From Gracilinema caldarium (GTDB lineage: Bacteria; Spirochaetota; Spirochaetia; Treponematales; Breznakiellaceae), in the NCBI RefSeq assembly GCF_029265695.1, contig NZ_JAJUHW010000020.1:1-50671 (forward strand): a stretch of DNA of 50,671 bases. The letters are read 5' to 3'. The notes beneath the pieces were generated by a model. The model was not told the DNA's origin. It saw only the letters and a program-made list of their open reading frames with translations, and did not search any database. Shown in pieces: positions 26,858-35,941 of this stretch. Position numbers and translations under genes: made by a program. How positions within the stretch are numbered: position 1 is the first letter of the stretch; the number at the start of each line of letters is the position of its first letter.

Positions 26858-28789
26858 CTATAGGGTTTCCGGGGCTCGCTTTACATCTACACCCCGTTCA
26901 TCAATACCTGAGTCTGATTCTATACATTCAGCGCTTGTAACCGTCTTGAATTGGGCCAATGCATTTTCAAGCTCGGCCGCACCTTCTCGGCTCTGCTGGC
27001 TGATTTCTTCCAGATGTATGATACTTCCCAATATTTCACGGGAGCCTTGATCTATTTCCGTAATACCCGAAAGTGTCTGGTCAGAAATCACCTTAATATT
27101 TTCCATGGCATCCAGTATAGCATGATGCTGCTGATACATTTTTTTGGTGCCTTCGTTATAACCCTTAATAGACTTTATCGAGGTCTGGATAGCCTGTCCT
27201 ACCTGGAGACTTCTCCGGTTGGTTTCTTCAGAACTGGAAACAAGAGAATCCAGCTGTTTTACAAAATCAGTTGCATTAGAGCTAATGCTTTCCAGAGACT
27301 GGGCCGAATTGCTGCTCGCTTCCAGGGCCTGGTTTATTTTAATCATAATTGATGAAAGGGCATCCTCTATCCGCTGTGCATTGTCCTGGGTTGACTCGGC
27401 CAGTTTTCTAATTTCATCGGCTACCACCGCGAAGCCTGCACCAGCAGCTCCTGCGTGAGCGCTTTCTATGGCAGCATTCATAGAAAGAATGTTGGTCTGT
27501 TCTGAAATCTGATCTATAAGCTCGATAATTTCAGAAATATTTTCCACGTCCCGGCTTACCGATTTAATAATATCGTTGGTGGATTGAACCTTTTCTGCGC
27601 CCTCTGTTACAAGCTGCCGCAAATGTTCAGCCCCCTGGGACTGTGTAGAAAGCTCCTGGGTAACCCTGCTGACCTGGTTTATGGCAAGTTCCAGTTCTTC
27701 TCCGGCATTTTCCATGGCATGGGTTTGGTTTTCTGTTTCGTTCTTAAAGTTTTCTAGATATTTACCAATATCTTCCAAAGCCTCCGATGCCTGGTCTATG
27801 GCTGAATCTAAAACAACAAATTGGTTTTTTATGCTCTCAATATTTTTGTTTATTTGGTTTATCGATGCGGCCGATTCCGCACTGCCTGCAGAGAGGGCTT
27901 CTTTAAGGTTTGTTACCTTTGCGGCTGCCACTTTTATAGCTCCAAACAACCCCCCAACCGATTCAATCACATCCTTGAGGTGAAGGGAAATCATGCCAAT
28001 TTCATCTTTCCCGAGGTTCGGCGGAATGGAAGTGAAGTCCCGTTCGGCTAATTTTCTTAAAGCCCCTTCAATTGTTTGGGTCCTGCGGGCAATACGCCGA
28101 GCAAAAGAAATCGTAAAGACAAGAGAAGCTATAACCGAAAGGGTAAAAAGAATGAGGGTGAGCAGCAGGGTAAGGCGTATAGACTGGGAGACGCTTTTAT
28201 TGACCGTACTGTCAAGTTTTTTCAGGATATTTTTAAAGCCCTCGTTAGCCAAGGCAATGGTTCTTAAGTTCCGTTTAAAATTATCATAATAGTAGCCTGC
28301 CTGATAATCAAACTGATTGCTTTTAATAAGACGATCTACTTCTGCCTGGATGCCATCATTACCGCTTCTTGCAATAATGGGATATTTTTCTATGGTGTAT
28401 TTTTTTAAGTCTTCCAGGGAAACTCGCACACTTTCCAAATTGGTAAGTGTAAAATTCCACAGGCTTACCGTATTGTCCCGCTGTGTTATAGCATCTTTGC
28501 CAAGACGCTCTACCCGTTTGTCCTTTACAAAGGAATCGAGCATGGTGTTAAAAAGATCGATGTTGGAAAAAAGCCGTTCTTCCTGTTTATCCAGAGTTTC
28601 CGGGGTCGTTAAAAACTGGTAGGACGCAACCAGTATTTGATCCCATTGGTAGATAAGGTTAGTGGTTTGTTTAGAAACCTGCATGTAACCATAAATGGTA
28701 TAGGCCTGATAGCCCACATAACCTACAAGGGCTGTCATGAGCAGCAATATGAGTCCAATACCGGAAAGCAGTTTTGCAAAAATTTTCAT
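26858..28789 (-). CDS. Methyl-accepting chemotaxis protein
   Basis: The 643-residue receptor has a first membrane helix at about residues 8-30, a periplasmic helical sensor domain to about 195 (with [11 protein letters not shown] and [14 protein letters not shown]), a second helix ([22 protein letters not shown]), a HAMP region ending near KDVIESVGG, and the conserved signalling hairpin. The hairpin contains [19 protein letters not shown] and [17 protein letters not shown], which contact CheA and CheW. The sensor domain gives no ligand clue. AAGGAT lies ten bases upstream of the ATG. It is followed by the ACT gene, and the spacing suggests cotranscription by chance rather than shared function. 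Confidence 0.92.
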   Translation of the reverse strand: MKIFAKLLSGIGLILLLMTALVGYVGYQAYTIYGYMQVSKQTTNLIYQWDQILVASYQFLTTPETLDKQEERLFSNIDLFNTMLDSFVKDKRVERLGKDAITQRDNTVSLWNFTLTNLESVRVSLEDLKKYTIEKYPIIARSGNDGIQAEVDRLIKSNQFDYQAGYYYDNFKRNLRTIALANEGFKNILKKLDSTVNKSVSQSIRLTLLLTLILFTLSVIASLVFTISFARRIARRTQTIEGALRKLAERDFTSIPPNLGKDEIGMISLHLKDVIESVGGLFGAIKVAAAKVTNLKEALSAGSAESAASINQINKNIESIKNQFVVLDSAIDQASEALEDIGKYLENFKNETENQTHAMENAGEELELAINQVSRVTQELSTQSQGAEHLRQLVTEGAEKVQSTNDIIKSVSRDVENISEIIELIDQISEQTNILSMNAAIESAHAGAAGAGFAVVADEIRKLAESTQDNAQRIEDALSSIMIKINQALEASSNSAQSLESISSNATDFVKQLDSLVSSSEETNRRSLQVGQAIQTSIKSIKGYNEGTKKMYQQHHAILDAMENIKVISDQTLSGITEIDQGSREILGSIIHLEEISQQSREGAAELENALAQFKTVTSAECIESDSGIDERGVDVKRAPETL

Positions 28790-28825
28790 CGCATCATTAT
28801 CCTTTACAGGGCCCCTTGTTATCTC

Positions 28826-29317
28826 CTATTGATTTTCGTAGGTTTCGGTTTCTGTATTAATATATTCCAGGGCGATGCCCGCTTTTTCGAACATGTCTTC
28901 TGAGTCCTTTGCATCGTGGTATTTCTTTTGGCACACAACCCGTTTGATACCGCAGTTGATAATAAGCATCGTACAGGTCCGGCAGGGAGTCATTTTGCAA
29001 TAGAGGGTTGCACCTTCTATAGCGATTCCCCGCTTTGCGGCTTGACAAATGGCGTTTTGTTCCGCATGGACGGTCCTCACACAATGGGTTGTAATAGTTC
29101 CATCCTCATGGACCATTTTTTTTAATTGATGGCCAACCTCGTCGCAGTGGGGTAGTCCCGCAGGTGCGCCCACATAGCCGGTCACGAGCAGTTGGTTGTT
29201 CTTTGCAATAACACATCCCGAACGGCCCCTGTCACAGGTGGCTCGTTTGGCAATGGCATTGCAGACTTCCATGAAATATTCATCCCAGCTGGGCCGTTTA
29301 TAATTCGATTCTGCCAT
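28826..29317 (-). CDS. comEB: dCMP deaminase, ComEB-like
   Basis: The 163-residue protein belongs to the deoxycytidylate deaminase family, which turns dCMP into dUMP for thymidylate synthesis. It is zinc-dependent: His84 and Glu86 in TVHAEQNAI, Cys112 and Cys115 in TPCRTC. An N-terminal extra-zinc type segment is present (CDRGRSG, HCDEVGHQL). The opening RPSWDEYFMEVCNAIAKRATC is typical of the ComEB/dCD form. It lies 36 bases upstream of the chemoreceptor gene. AGAGGG is about 12 bases before the ATG. It is divergent from the PfkB kinase gene. Confidence 0.92.
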   Translation of the reverse strand: MAESNYKRPSWDEYFMEVCNAIAKRATCDRGRSGCVIAKNNQLLVTGYVGAPAGLPHCDEVGHQLKKMVHEDGTITTHCVRTVHAEQNAICQAAKRGIAIEGATLYCKMTPCRTCTMLIINCGIKRVVCQKKYHDAKDSEDMFEKAGIALEYINTETETYENQ

Positions 29318-29393
29318 AAAATAAAGAACCCTCTCTTATTCCATTGTATCATGTTTGATTTTTATGTAAAGTATGACCGAGAGGTTACCCCCT

Positions 29394-30350
29394 ATGTCTA
29401 CACCATCTTTTCTCTGTGTGTGCCTGAATCCAACACTGCAAAAAACGCTCCAATTTGCTTCCTGGCAGCGGGATCAGGTAAACCGGACTGAAACCTATTC
29501 TCTTGATGCTTCTGGAAAGGGAGTTAATGTTTGCCGTGTTCTTACTCAACTGGGGAAAAATGCGCTGCATATTACACAGCTTGGGGGACATTTGCGGGAT
29601 CTGTTCATCAACCTGTGTGAACGAGACCGGGTTCCATTAAAATGGGCCGAAAGTGGAAGTGAAATACGATTCTGCTATACCATATTGGACCAGAATGATC
29701 ACAGTGTTACTGAACTTGTGGAAGAATCGGAACCAGTTGGCCCCGGTACGGAAAAACGGGTTTTAGAGTTATATCAGAACGAGATCAAACACATGTCGGA
29801 AGCCTCTTCACGTCAGCCAACTCTGGTTATTTCCGGCACTAAGGCTCAAGGCTTTTCTAGTCAGATAATTCCACTTATGACAGAGCTGGCGGCAGCGCAG
29901 GGCTTTCGTATTATTCTGGACATTAAGGGCAAAGACTTAGAAAGCTCCCTCCCATGCAAACCATATATTATCAAGCCTAATTTATTGGAATTTTGCACGA
30001 CCTACCTACCAGAGGTTGATGTAGGAAGGGTACAGGTTGATGAACCTTACCAGGTTTCGATAAAGGCGCTGGTAATCACTCAGGCCCGTCGTCTAGCCCG
30101 TGACTATGGCTGCGCTGTCATAATTAGCCGCGGTTCAAAACCAATATGGGTTATCGAAGGGGATGAATTTTATGAAGTTCCGCTTAAAGCGGTAGTTCCG
30201 CTGAATACGACTGGTAGCGGAGATGCTTTTACCGCTGGCCTTGCCTCTGCTCTGGATGATGGCCTTTCCCTTTCTGCTGCAGTCCAGGAAGGGCTCCGAT
30301 GCGGCGCCTTGAACGCGAGCCTGTTTCGGCCAGGGGTAATCTATGAATAA
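29394..30350 (+). CDS. PfkB-family sugar kinase, 1-phosphofructokinase/tagatose-6-phosphate kinase type
   Basis: I choose ATG 29394 (MSTPSFLCVCLNPTLQ), nine bases after GAGAGG and aligned with the family's typical start, over the ATG at 29373. The 318-residue protein has the PfkB signature 1 region (ASGKGVNVCRVLTQLG) and the C-terminal signature TTGSGDAFTAGLASA with the catalytic Asp. The LNP and GKGVN pattern fits the 1-PFK/LacC subgroup, which phosphorylates hexose phosphates. The exact sugar is not determined. It is a single gene here; the MATE operon follows after a candidate operator that overlaps its stop codon. Confidence 0.85.
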   Translation: MSTPSFLCVCLNPTLQKTLQFASWQRDQVNRTETYSLDASGKGVNVCRVLTQLGKNALHITQLGGHLRDLFINLCERDRVPLKWAESGSEIRFCYTILDQNDHSVTELVEESEPVGPGTEKRVLELYQNEIKHMSEASSRQPTLVISGTKAQGFSSQIIPLMTELAAAQGFRIILDIKGKDLESSLPCKPYIIKPNLLEFCTTYLPEVDVGRVQVDEPYQVSIKALVITQARRLARDYGCAVIISRGSKPIWVIEGDEFYEVPLKAVVPLNTTGSGDAFTAGLASALDDGLSLSAAVQEGLRCGALNASLFRPGVIYE

Positions 30351-30363
30351 TTGAGCCTCAATT
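30349..30363. promoter_or_regulatory. Dyad, candidate MarR operator
   Basis: AATTGAG-C-CTCAATT is a perfect 7+7 inverted repeat. It overlaps the -35 TTGACA at 30362-30367 and lies just before the MATE-MarR operon. MarR proteins usually bind short AT-rich dyads over their own promoters, so self-regulation is likely but inferred. Confidence 0.45.
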
Positions 30364-30391
30364 GACAGGTAAAATCATTTTATGATAAAAA
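30362..30391 (+). promoter_or_regulatory. Promoter of the MATE-marR operon
   Basis: Perfect -35 TTGACA (30362-30367) with an 18-base spacer to TAAAAA (30386-30391); GATAAA at 16 bases is an alternative. The start point would fall within a few bases of the ATG at 30402 and there is no SD. Confidence 0.4.
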
Positions 30392-30401
30392 TATTTTACT
30401 T

Positions 30402-31769
30402 ATGAAAGACTTAACCAAGGGTAATGAAACTACCCAAATCATTTTTTTCGCCCTGCCTATGCTCGTGGGAAACATATTCCAGCAATTTTACAACATGGTC
30501 GACAGCTGGGTTGTGGGCCAGTTTGTAGGAACCACCGCCCTCGCTGCGGTGGGTGCTTCTTTTCCCATACTCTTTTTAATGGTGGCCCTCGTCATGGGCT
30601 TTGGTATGGGCGCTAATGTACTGATTGCCCAATACTATGGCGCAAAGGATATGAAAAAGGTCCGCTCTGTCATTGACACTACCTATATTGTGCTCTTCTG
30701 GATGGGTATAGGTCTTACAATTATTGGTCTTGTTGGGGCGCGACCCATACTGATACTGCTGCGGGTTCCGGATGATGTGATGCCCCAGGCTCTTACCTAT
30801 CTTCGCATTATTTTCGCAGGTCTTCTTTTTACCTTTGGTTATAATGGCGTCGGGTCAATTCTGCGAGGACTCGGAGATTCCATGACTCCCCTGTATATGC
30901 TGATTGCTGCAACGCTCCTCAATGTGGTGCTTGATCTTGTTTCGGTTTTGGTGCTGCATATGGGTGTTGCCGGCGTAGCCTGGGCAACCATTATCGCTCA
31001 GGGAGTATCCTTTATAGGCTCCCTTATTTACCTCAACAGGACCCATGAATTTCTTAGGACTGATTTCCGTCATTTAGAGTTTGATAAAGACCTTTTCGCG
31101 CTGAGTCTTAAAATCGGGCTGCCTTCGGGTATACAGCAAGCCTTGGTTGCCATGGGTATGATGTTTATGACTGCGGTAGTCAACGGTTTCGGTTCCATCG
31201 TCATGGCAGGATTCTCTGCTGCCAGCCGTATCGACTCTTTTGTGGGTATGCCCTCAATGAATATTAGTATGGCCCTTTCTACCTTTGTAGGTCAGAATTT
31301 AGGGGCAGGGAAGCCCGATCGGGTTAAAAAAGGATACCGGGCAGCCCTGCTCATTTCCATGAGCATCACCCTCCTTCTTATGGTGGTATTATTGTTGTTT
31401 GGCAAGGTCCTGGTTGCAATTTTTACCTCCGATGGGGCAGTCATTGATGTAGGTGCCCGTTATCTTACGGTAATCGCTCCCTTCTATATAGCATTTACCA
31501 TGATGTTTATTACGAACGGGGTCATCCGCGGGGCTGGGGAAACAATAGTCCCCATGTTATCTACCCTTTTTGCCATGTGGCTGGTGCGGGTTCCCAGCGC
31601 GGTGCTGTTTTCGTCCCTGTGGGGTGAAATTGGCATATGGTGGGCTATGCCGACCGGCTGGCTGTTCGGTATGCTGATTGCCTATTCCTATTATAAGACA
31701 GGCCGCTGGAAAAATAAGGTGGTTGTGAAATCCAGGCCCAGCCAGCCGGTCCAGGAAGCTGCTGAATGA
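30402..31769 (+). CDS. MATE-family multidrug efflux transporter
   Basis: The 455-residue protein has twelve likely membrane helices and the MATE layout: two six-helix halves with an N-terminal FYNMVDSWVVGQFVGTTALAAVGASFP and the matching segment in the second half (VMAGFSAASRIDSFVGMP, ALSTFVGQNLGAGKPDR). MATE carriers export cationic drugs or metabolites in exchange for sodium or protons. Its stop overlaps the start of a MarR regulator (ATGA), a common pairing where the regulator senses the exported compound. No SD precedes its ATG. Confidence 0.92.
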   Translation: MKDLTKGNETTQIIFFALPMLVGNIFQQFYNMVDSWVVGQFVGTTALAAVGASFPILFLMVALVMGFGMGANVLIAQYYGAKDMKKVRSVIDTTYIVLFWMGIGLTIIGLVGARPILILLRVPDDVMPQALTYLRIIFAGLLFTFGYNGVGSILRGLGDSMTPLYMLIAATLLNVVLDLVSVLVLHMGVAGVAWATIIAQGVSFIGSLIYLNRTHEFLRTDFRHLEFDKDLFALSLKIGLPSGIQQALVAMGMMFMTAVVNGFGSIVMAGFSAASRIDSFVGMPSMNISMALSTFVGQNLGAGKPDRVKKGYRAALLISMSITLLLMVVLLLFGKVLVAIFTSDGAVIDVGARYLTVIAPFYIAFTMMFITNGVIRGAGETIVPMLSTLFAMWLVRVPSAVLFSSLWGEIGIWWAMPTGWLFGMLIAYSYYKTGRWKNKVVVKSRPSQPVQEAAE

Positions 31770-32245
31770 ACGCAGAAGGCCCCTCTTCCTCAAGACAGAA
31801 TGAAATGAAGCTTGCCCGGCAGTTTTTTAGTTTTGCTTTAAATCTGAAGCGATTCTTTAGGTCCCTATCCAGCCGGGCCGACCGGAGCTTTTCCGAGGAG
31901 CGGCACCGTTCTCTGTTGTGTCTTCTCAAAATGGGGGAGGCTGGGCTTTCAGATTTAAGTGAGAGGCTTTCTATTTCGGCCTCCAGCCTGTGTATTATGC
32001 TCGGAAAACTTGAAGAAGAAGGTCTTGTGGAACGACACCGGAGTAAACAAGACCGGCGGCAGGTTCGTTACAGCTGCACAGAAAAGGGCCGGGAGCGCCT
32101 TATGACCGCAGAACATGCGGCATTGGAACAGCTGGCCCATCACTTAGAAAGATTATCGGAAGAGGATAAAAAACGCTTGCTTATAGCCATGAGCGAAATG
32201 GATGCAGTCCTTTCATCTTTGAGTGATACCCCGTTCGAGCAATAA
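31766..32245 (+). CDS. MarR-family transcriptional regulator
   Basis: The 159-residue protein has a winged helix-turn-helix: helix-turn-helix LSDLSERLSISASSLCIMLGKLEEEGLVERH and wing SKQDRRQVRYSCTEKG, flanked by dimerising helices. It is translated from an ATGA overlap with the MATE gene, so it probably controls the efflux pump through the dyad at 30349. Its 3' end overlaps the convergent CYTH gene by 33 bases. Confidence 0.88.
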   Translation: MNAEGPSSSRQNEMKLARQFFSFALNLKRFFRSLSSRADRSFSEERHRSLLCLLKMGEAGLSDLSERLSISASSLCIMLGKLEEEGLVERHRSKQDRRQVRYSCTEKGRERLMTAEHAALEQLAHHLERLSEEDKKRLLIAMSEMDAVLSSLSDTPFEQ

Positions 32246-32788
32246 CTCGGTATAATAGCGGCTTTCTATGTTGGTCTCTGGAATCCCGATTTTTTCAAGA
32301 CAATTGAGCAGGCTTTTTCGGGCATGCTCAAGGGTCTGCGGATCTGGACTTTCTGCAAGTATTTCCAGTTCTGCAAACCATCCCAGGTTTTGCACCAGAG
32401 ATAGTTCAATGGTTATATTTTGCCAGCGCCATGCCTCGCCTTCCTTGTGTTTCCTGATCCAGGGGGCAAAGCCAAGAAACTGCAAGAAAGATTCAAAGTC
32501 AGAGGCGCTGGATACTGAAAATTCAAGCTCATCGTTTATTTCCACCCCTTCCTGGACTTCCTTTCTTTTAAGTGTCACCAATACCTGACCATTTTCCTGT
32601 CGAATCCGCACTCCAGAACCGAGGCTCCCTCGTTTTTGTTCCCGTGGATCCGATGATATATCTGCCAAAGGGAGCCAATAGGAATCCTCTTTTACATAGG
32701 AACCAAGAGGTTCTGCAAAGGTTTCTATTATGTCTTTTACTTGCTTAGGGTCATTTACCCAGGCTTTTAACTCAATTTCTGTTGCCAT
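32213..32788 (-). CDS. CYTH-domain protein, class IV adenylate cyclase/thiamine triphosphatase type
   Basis: The 191-residue protein has the CYTH signature ExExK at Glu4, Glu6 and Lys8 (ATEIELKAW), basic strand RIRQENGQVLVTLKRK, and the acidic strand ELEFSV and WFAELEILA. CYTH enzymes act on triphosphates with metal in a tunnel fold. Members are CyaB-type adenylate cyclases, thiamine triphosphatases and inorganic triphosphatases, and the choice cannot be made here. It starts nine bases after the methyltransferase stop and lacks a clear SD, so it depends on readthrough coupling. The convergent 33-base overlap with MarR could cause transcriptional interference. Confidence 0.85.
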   Translation of the reverse strand: MATEIELKAWVNDPKQVKDIIETFAEPLGSYVKEDSYWLPLADISSDPREQKRGSLGSGVRIRQENGQVLVTLKRKEVQEGVEINDELEFSVSSASDFESFLQFLGFAPWIRKHKEGEAWRWQNITIELSLVQNLGWFAELEILAESPDPQTLEHARKSLLNCLEKIGIPETNIESRYYTELLLERGITQR

Positions 32789-32797
32789 AGCTTTAGA

Positions 32798-33817
32798 CTA
32801 AATCGGAACGAGGATATACACAAGGGCCTTTTGGCCAGAAACAAGGACAGGATAATACTCAGTGATACGAAATGGTATGCTTGTTTTCTCTATAATCGCT
32901 GGCAGGGGAATATGGGAACCCAGAAGTAGCACCATCTTGCCTGTTTTGGCAAGAACCCGCGCTGCTTCGTCAAGGAACTTTTCAAATAATTCGTACAAAG
33001 ATGCCGCATTAAGGTTTTCATATAGTCCCCAGGGAGGATCGCTTACGATCCGCGTTATAAAGGCATCTTGGAAAATGTCGAGTTTGGCCGCATCCAATAG
33101 TTTAGGAAATATGGTTTTTCGCCGCTTTTCCCACCGCTTATTTTTAAGTTGCGCTTTAAAACTGGCAACCTTTTCAGCATCCTTGTCCCCAGCAAAGATC
33201 AAACCATAGGGCCCCACCTGGGCCCGTGCAAATGGAATAGCGCCGGATCCCATAAAGGGGTCCAAGAAAATATCATCCCTTTGAGGATCCGACAACTCTA
33301 TGAGGAGCCGGCATAAATAGGGTGGCAACGTCCCTGCTGGTAGAGGCTCTTCCCGGTGGTCCTTTTCTTGCAAGACGAAAAAGCATTGCTTGTTTTTCCG
33401 GACATGGAGGTGAAACTCCAGCTCTGGACGTTCCGAATTGGGCTTTCCGCTGAGACGGTTTACCATTTCCTTCTCCACTTGCCGATGCAGATGCGGTATA
33501 ACAGGAGCGGGCTTACCTTCAATAAAGGTTCTAATAACAAAGCGCTTCTTGGCAAGCCTGTCTGACAAGGCTTCAAAGGTGCCAAGGTTTTTCCGGTCCA
33601 AGATAATTTGATAGGCCGATGCAAGGTTCTCTGTTTTTTCCCAAGCGATCAGGATGTACTGGTTTTTGAGATAGGGTAACTTAACAGGGACGGTTTGGGT
33701 ACGAAAGGCTATAACGCTTTCATCGCTGAAAAGAATAGTTGCTCTTTCGAGATCCCGAAGTAAAAGACGTTTTACAAGTTCAGTAAAACCTGCGGGGAAG
33801 GTACCTAAATAATCCAT
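32798..33817 (-). CDS. UPF0020/THUMP-type RNA methyltransferase
   Basis: I choose ATG 33817 (MDYLGTFPAGFTELV), after GGGAG, giving 339 residues. The longer frame from 33994 would run across the divergent LysM gene start. The C-terminal Rossmann fold has motif I DPFMGSGAIPFA and the catalytic SDPPWG, as in UPF0020 and Trm11/RlmL-type guanine-N2 methyltransferases. The N-terminal 150 residues fit a degenerate THUMP-like RNA-binding region. Target RNA not determined. It is probably in one transcript with the CYTH gene. Confidence 0.78.
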   Translation of the reverse strand: MDYLGTFPAGFTELVKRLLLRDLERATILFSDESVIAFRTQTVPVKLPYLKNQYILIAWEKTENLASAYQIILDRKNLGTFEALSDRLAKKRFVIRTFIEGKPAPVIPHLHRQVEKEMVNRLSGKPNSERPELEFHLHVRKNKQCFFVLQEKDHREEPLPAGTLPPYLCRLLIELSDPQRDDIFLDPFMGSGAIPFARAQVGPYGLIFAGDKDAEKVASFKAQLKNKRWEKRRKTIFPKLLDAAKLDIFQDAFITRIVSDPPWGLYENLNAASLYELFEKFLDEAARVLAKTGKMVLLLGSHIPLPAIIEKTSIPFRITEYYPVLVSGQKALVYILVPI

Positions 33818-33872
33818 AGACTCCCTGATGAATGCTGTAGAAATTCTATTGCTCCGCCGATATTCTAAGGGC

Positions 33873-34733
33873 ATGAACATCCGAAATTCTGTTATACTAC
33901 TGTTGGTACTTTTTGTCTTCTCTCTAATCTGCAGGCCTCTGGTTTGGGCTGAAACGGTACATACCGTAAAAAAAGGAGAAACCCTGTACTCCATTGCACG
34001 GCAATACGGTGTTCCCTATCAAGCTGTGCTGGAATTAAATAAAATAGCGGATCCATCAAAAATCTATGTTGGACAAAAAATAAGTATTCCCGATAAAGGC
34101 AGTACAGCAAGTGAAAATGCTGCCACCGTAACATCATCTACCAGCCAGACATATCGGGTAAAACGGGGAGATACCCTTTTTAATATTTCCCGTACCTTCT
34201 CTGTTACGGTGGATGCAATCCGCAAAGCAAACAATTTAACCGAGTCGTCGGTACTTAAGGAAGGTATGGTTCTTACCATACCCGGAAAAGCACAACCTGC
34301 AACGGTATCCCAGAGCGATTCAAAACCAGGGGCAGATACAACCGAGGTTCGGTCCGTAAAAGAAGCTCCCCTTTCTGCTAAAACCCAGTGGCCGGTAACG
34401 GCAAAAAGCGTATCCTATTTAACCGGTAAATTATTTGGAGTAGTCATTACCGCTGAGACTGATGAACAGGTCCGCAGTCTCTCCTCGGGGACAGTTGTTT
34501 CCGCCGGGCCTTATCGCGGTTTCGGCAAGGTAGCCATAATCCAAGCGGCCAACGGGTATCTTTATGTGTATGGAGGATGCGATATGCTAACTGTTAAAGA
34601 AGGGGATGCCATAAAACCAGGCACTATTCTCGGCCGTATCGGCATTGATTCCATTTCTAAGCAGCCGCAACTCTATTTCTTGGTTTATAAAGACAATAAA
34701 CCTATCGATCCGCTGGTAGCTCCCCGGGGCTAG
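33873..34733 (+). CDS. LysM protein with degenerate LytM (M23) domain
   Basis: I choose ATG 33873, where a signal peptide begins (MNIRNSVILLLVLF to VWA); the upstream ATG 33828 adds a charged segment. The 286-residue protein has LysM repeats at about 29-73 and 94-137, which bind peptidoglycan. The C-terminal LytM/M23-type domain, from about residue 195, shows none of the zinc ligands: the usual YAHL is YVYGGC and HLHF is QLYF. It is therefore like NlpD/EnvC, which activate other hydrolases rather than cut murein. It faces away from the methyltransferase gene. No strong promoter is visible. Confidence 0.82.
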   Translation: MNIRNSVILLLVLFVFSLICRPLVWAETVHTVKKGETLYSIARQYGVPYQAVLELNKIADPSKIYVGQKISIPDKGSTASENAATVTSSTSQTYRVKRGDTLFNISRTFSVTVDAIRKANNLTESSVLKEGMVLTIPGKAQPATVSQSDSKPGADTTEVRSVKEAPLSAKTQWPVTAKSVSYLTGKLFGVVITAETDEQVRSLSSGTVVSAGPYRGFGKVAIIQAANGYLYVYGGCDMLTVKEGDAIKPGTILGRIGIDSISKQPQLYFLVYKDNKPIDPLVAPRG

Positions 34734-34776
34734 AGAAGAAAGAGCCTCATTCTTAACTGTTTATTAACAAAAAAAA

Positions 34777-34805
34777 TTGGAAATTATTCCGATAATTGTT
34801 ATATT
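34777..34805 (+). promoter_or_regulatory. Promoter of the sigma factor gene
   Basis: TTGGAA (34777-34782), exactly 17 bases, TATATT (34800-34805). The region around is very AT-rich. The start point near 34812 gives an 80-base leader to GTG 34892. Confidence 0.6.
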
Positions 34806-34891
34806 AATTTGGGTAGGCTAACATTTTTTGTTCAAATTGCAAGAACAAAGTGAATTTTTTGCCAGAAAACGGAAACAAAGGGTGGTATATT

Positions 34892-35941
34892 GTGTCTGAA
34901 ATGTACACTGAAATGGAACCTATTAAAAGTCAAGCCATTATAAAAGGTCACCCGGAAACAGCAAAGAAAAAAGCTAAAAAGAAGGTATTAAATCAGTTTG
35001 CAAAACCTAAAAAAACCGCAAAAACACAAAAGGAGACCGATCCGCTTGCGGTGTATTTAAAGCAAATTTCCCGGTTTCCCTTACTCTCCAGCGAAGAAGA
35101 ACAGGCTATCGGGGAAAAGATAGTTCATCTCAGAGAAGAAATAGCAAATCTGGAACGGCAATATCAAGCGAATCTCCAAGACCCTGATTATAAAAAAGAA
35201 CGGGCACGGCTTGAAAACGCTCTTATGTATTATAAAAACAAAATGATTAATTCGAACCTGAGACTGGTTGTGTCTATTGCTAAAAATTACCAGCACCGGG
35301 GGCTTTCCTTACTCGATCTTATAGATGAAGGAAATATAGGCCTTATCGAAGCGGTTGAACGGTTTGATTATACCCGAAAATGCCGATTTTCCACATATGG
35401 AACCTGGTGGATCAGGCAGGCAATAATAAAGAGCCTGGCTGACAAGGGTCGGGTAATACGCATTCCTATCCATATGCTGAATACTATTAAAAAATGTTAT
35501 TTTGTGGCAAAACAGCTCACACAAGATTTGGGCCGGGATCCAAGTGATGAAGAGTTATCCGAATATCTGGGGGTTCCTGTTTCCAAGGTTAAGGAAATTG
35601 TTAAATTATCCCAGGAAACTACCAGCCTCGATACCACCGTCGATGACGATAATGTAACCAGGCTTTCGGACCTTATCAAAGACGAAACCCTGGAAGACCC
35701 CTTTGACATGGTGTTCTCTATGGCCCTGCAGGAAACCCTTGATAATGTGCTTTCCCATCTATCGGAACGGGAAGTAAAAATCATACAGCTCCGCTTTGGC
35801 CTCACCGGTGAAGGACCGCTTACTCTGGAAGAAACAGGAAAACTTCTAGGAATTACCCGGGAACGGGTGCGGCAAATTCAGGAAAAGGCTATTTTTAAAT
35901 TAAGGAACCTTAAACAGCTCAATGAATTTACTGACCAGTAG
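34892..35941 (+). CDS. Sigma-70 family RNA polymerase sigma factor, group 1/2
   Basis: I choose GTG 34892, nine bases after AAAGGG, giving 349 residues. The GTG at 34850 has no SD. After a basic Lys-rich N-terminus come region 1.2 ([21 protein letters not shown]), region 2 ([27 protein letters not shown] and [13 protein letters not shown]), region 3, and region 4 with the helix-turn-helix [24 protein letters not shown]. It lacks the long region 1.1 and non-conserved insert of a primary sigma factor, so RpoS/RpoD-like group 2 is more likely. It ends 14 bases inside the convergent exonuclease gene. Confidence 0.88.
   Translation: MSEMYTEMEPIKSQAIIKGHPETAKKKAKKKVLNQFAKPKKTAKTQKETDPLAVYLKQISRFPLLSSEEEQAIGEKIVHLREEIANLERQYQANLQDPDYKKERARLENALMYYKNKMINSNLRLVVSIAKNYQHRGLSLLDLIDEGNIGLIEAVERFDYTRKCRFSTYGTWWIRQAIIKSLADKGRVIRIPIHMLNTIKKCYFVAKQLTQDLGRDPSDEELSEYLGVPVSKVKEIVKLSQETTSLDTTVDDDNVTRLSDLIKDETLEDPFDMVFSMALQETLDNVLSHLSEREVKIIQLRFGLTGEGPLTLEETGKLLGITRERVRQIQEKAIFKLRNLKQLNEFTDQ

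Noticed and set aside
33819-33994. Longer N-terminus of the methyltransferase
   Set aside because: It would cross the divergent LysM gene start and has no family similarity; ATG 33817 has an SD-like GGGAG.
34741-34776. Possible terminator after the LysM gene
   Set aside because: Only a weak AGAA/TTCT pairing is seen with no stable stem.
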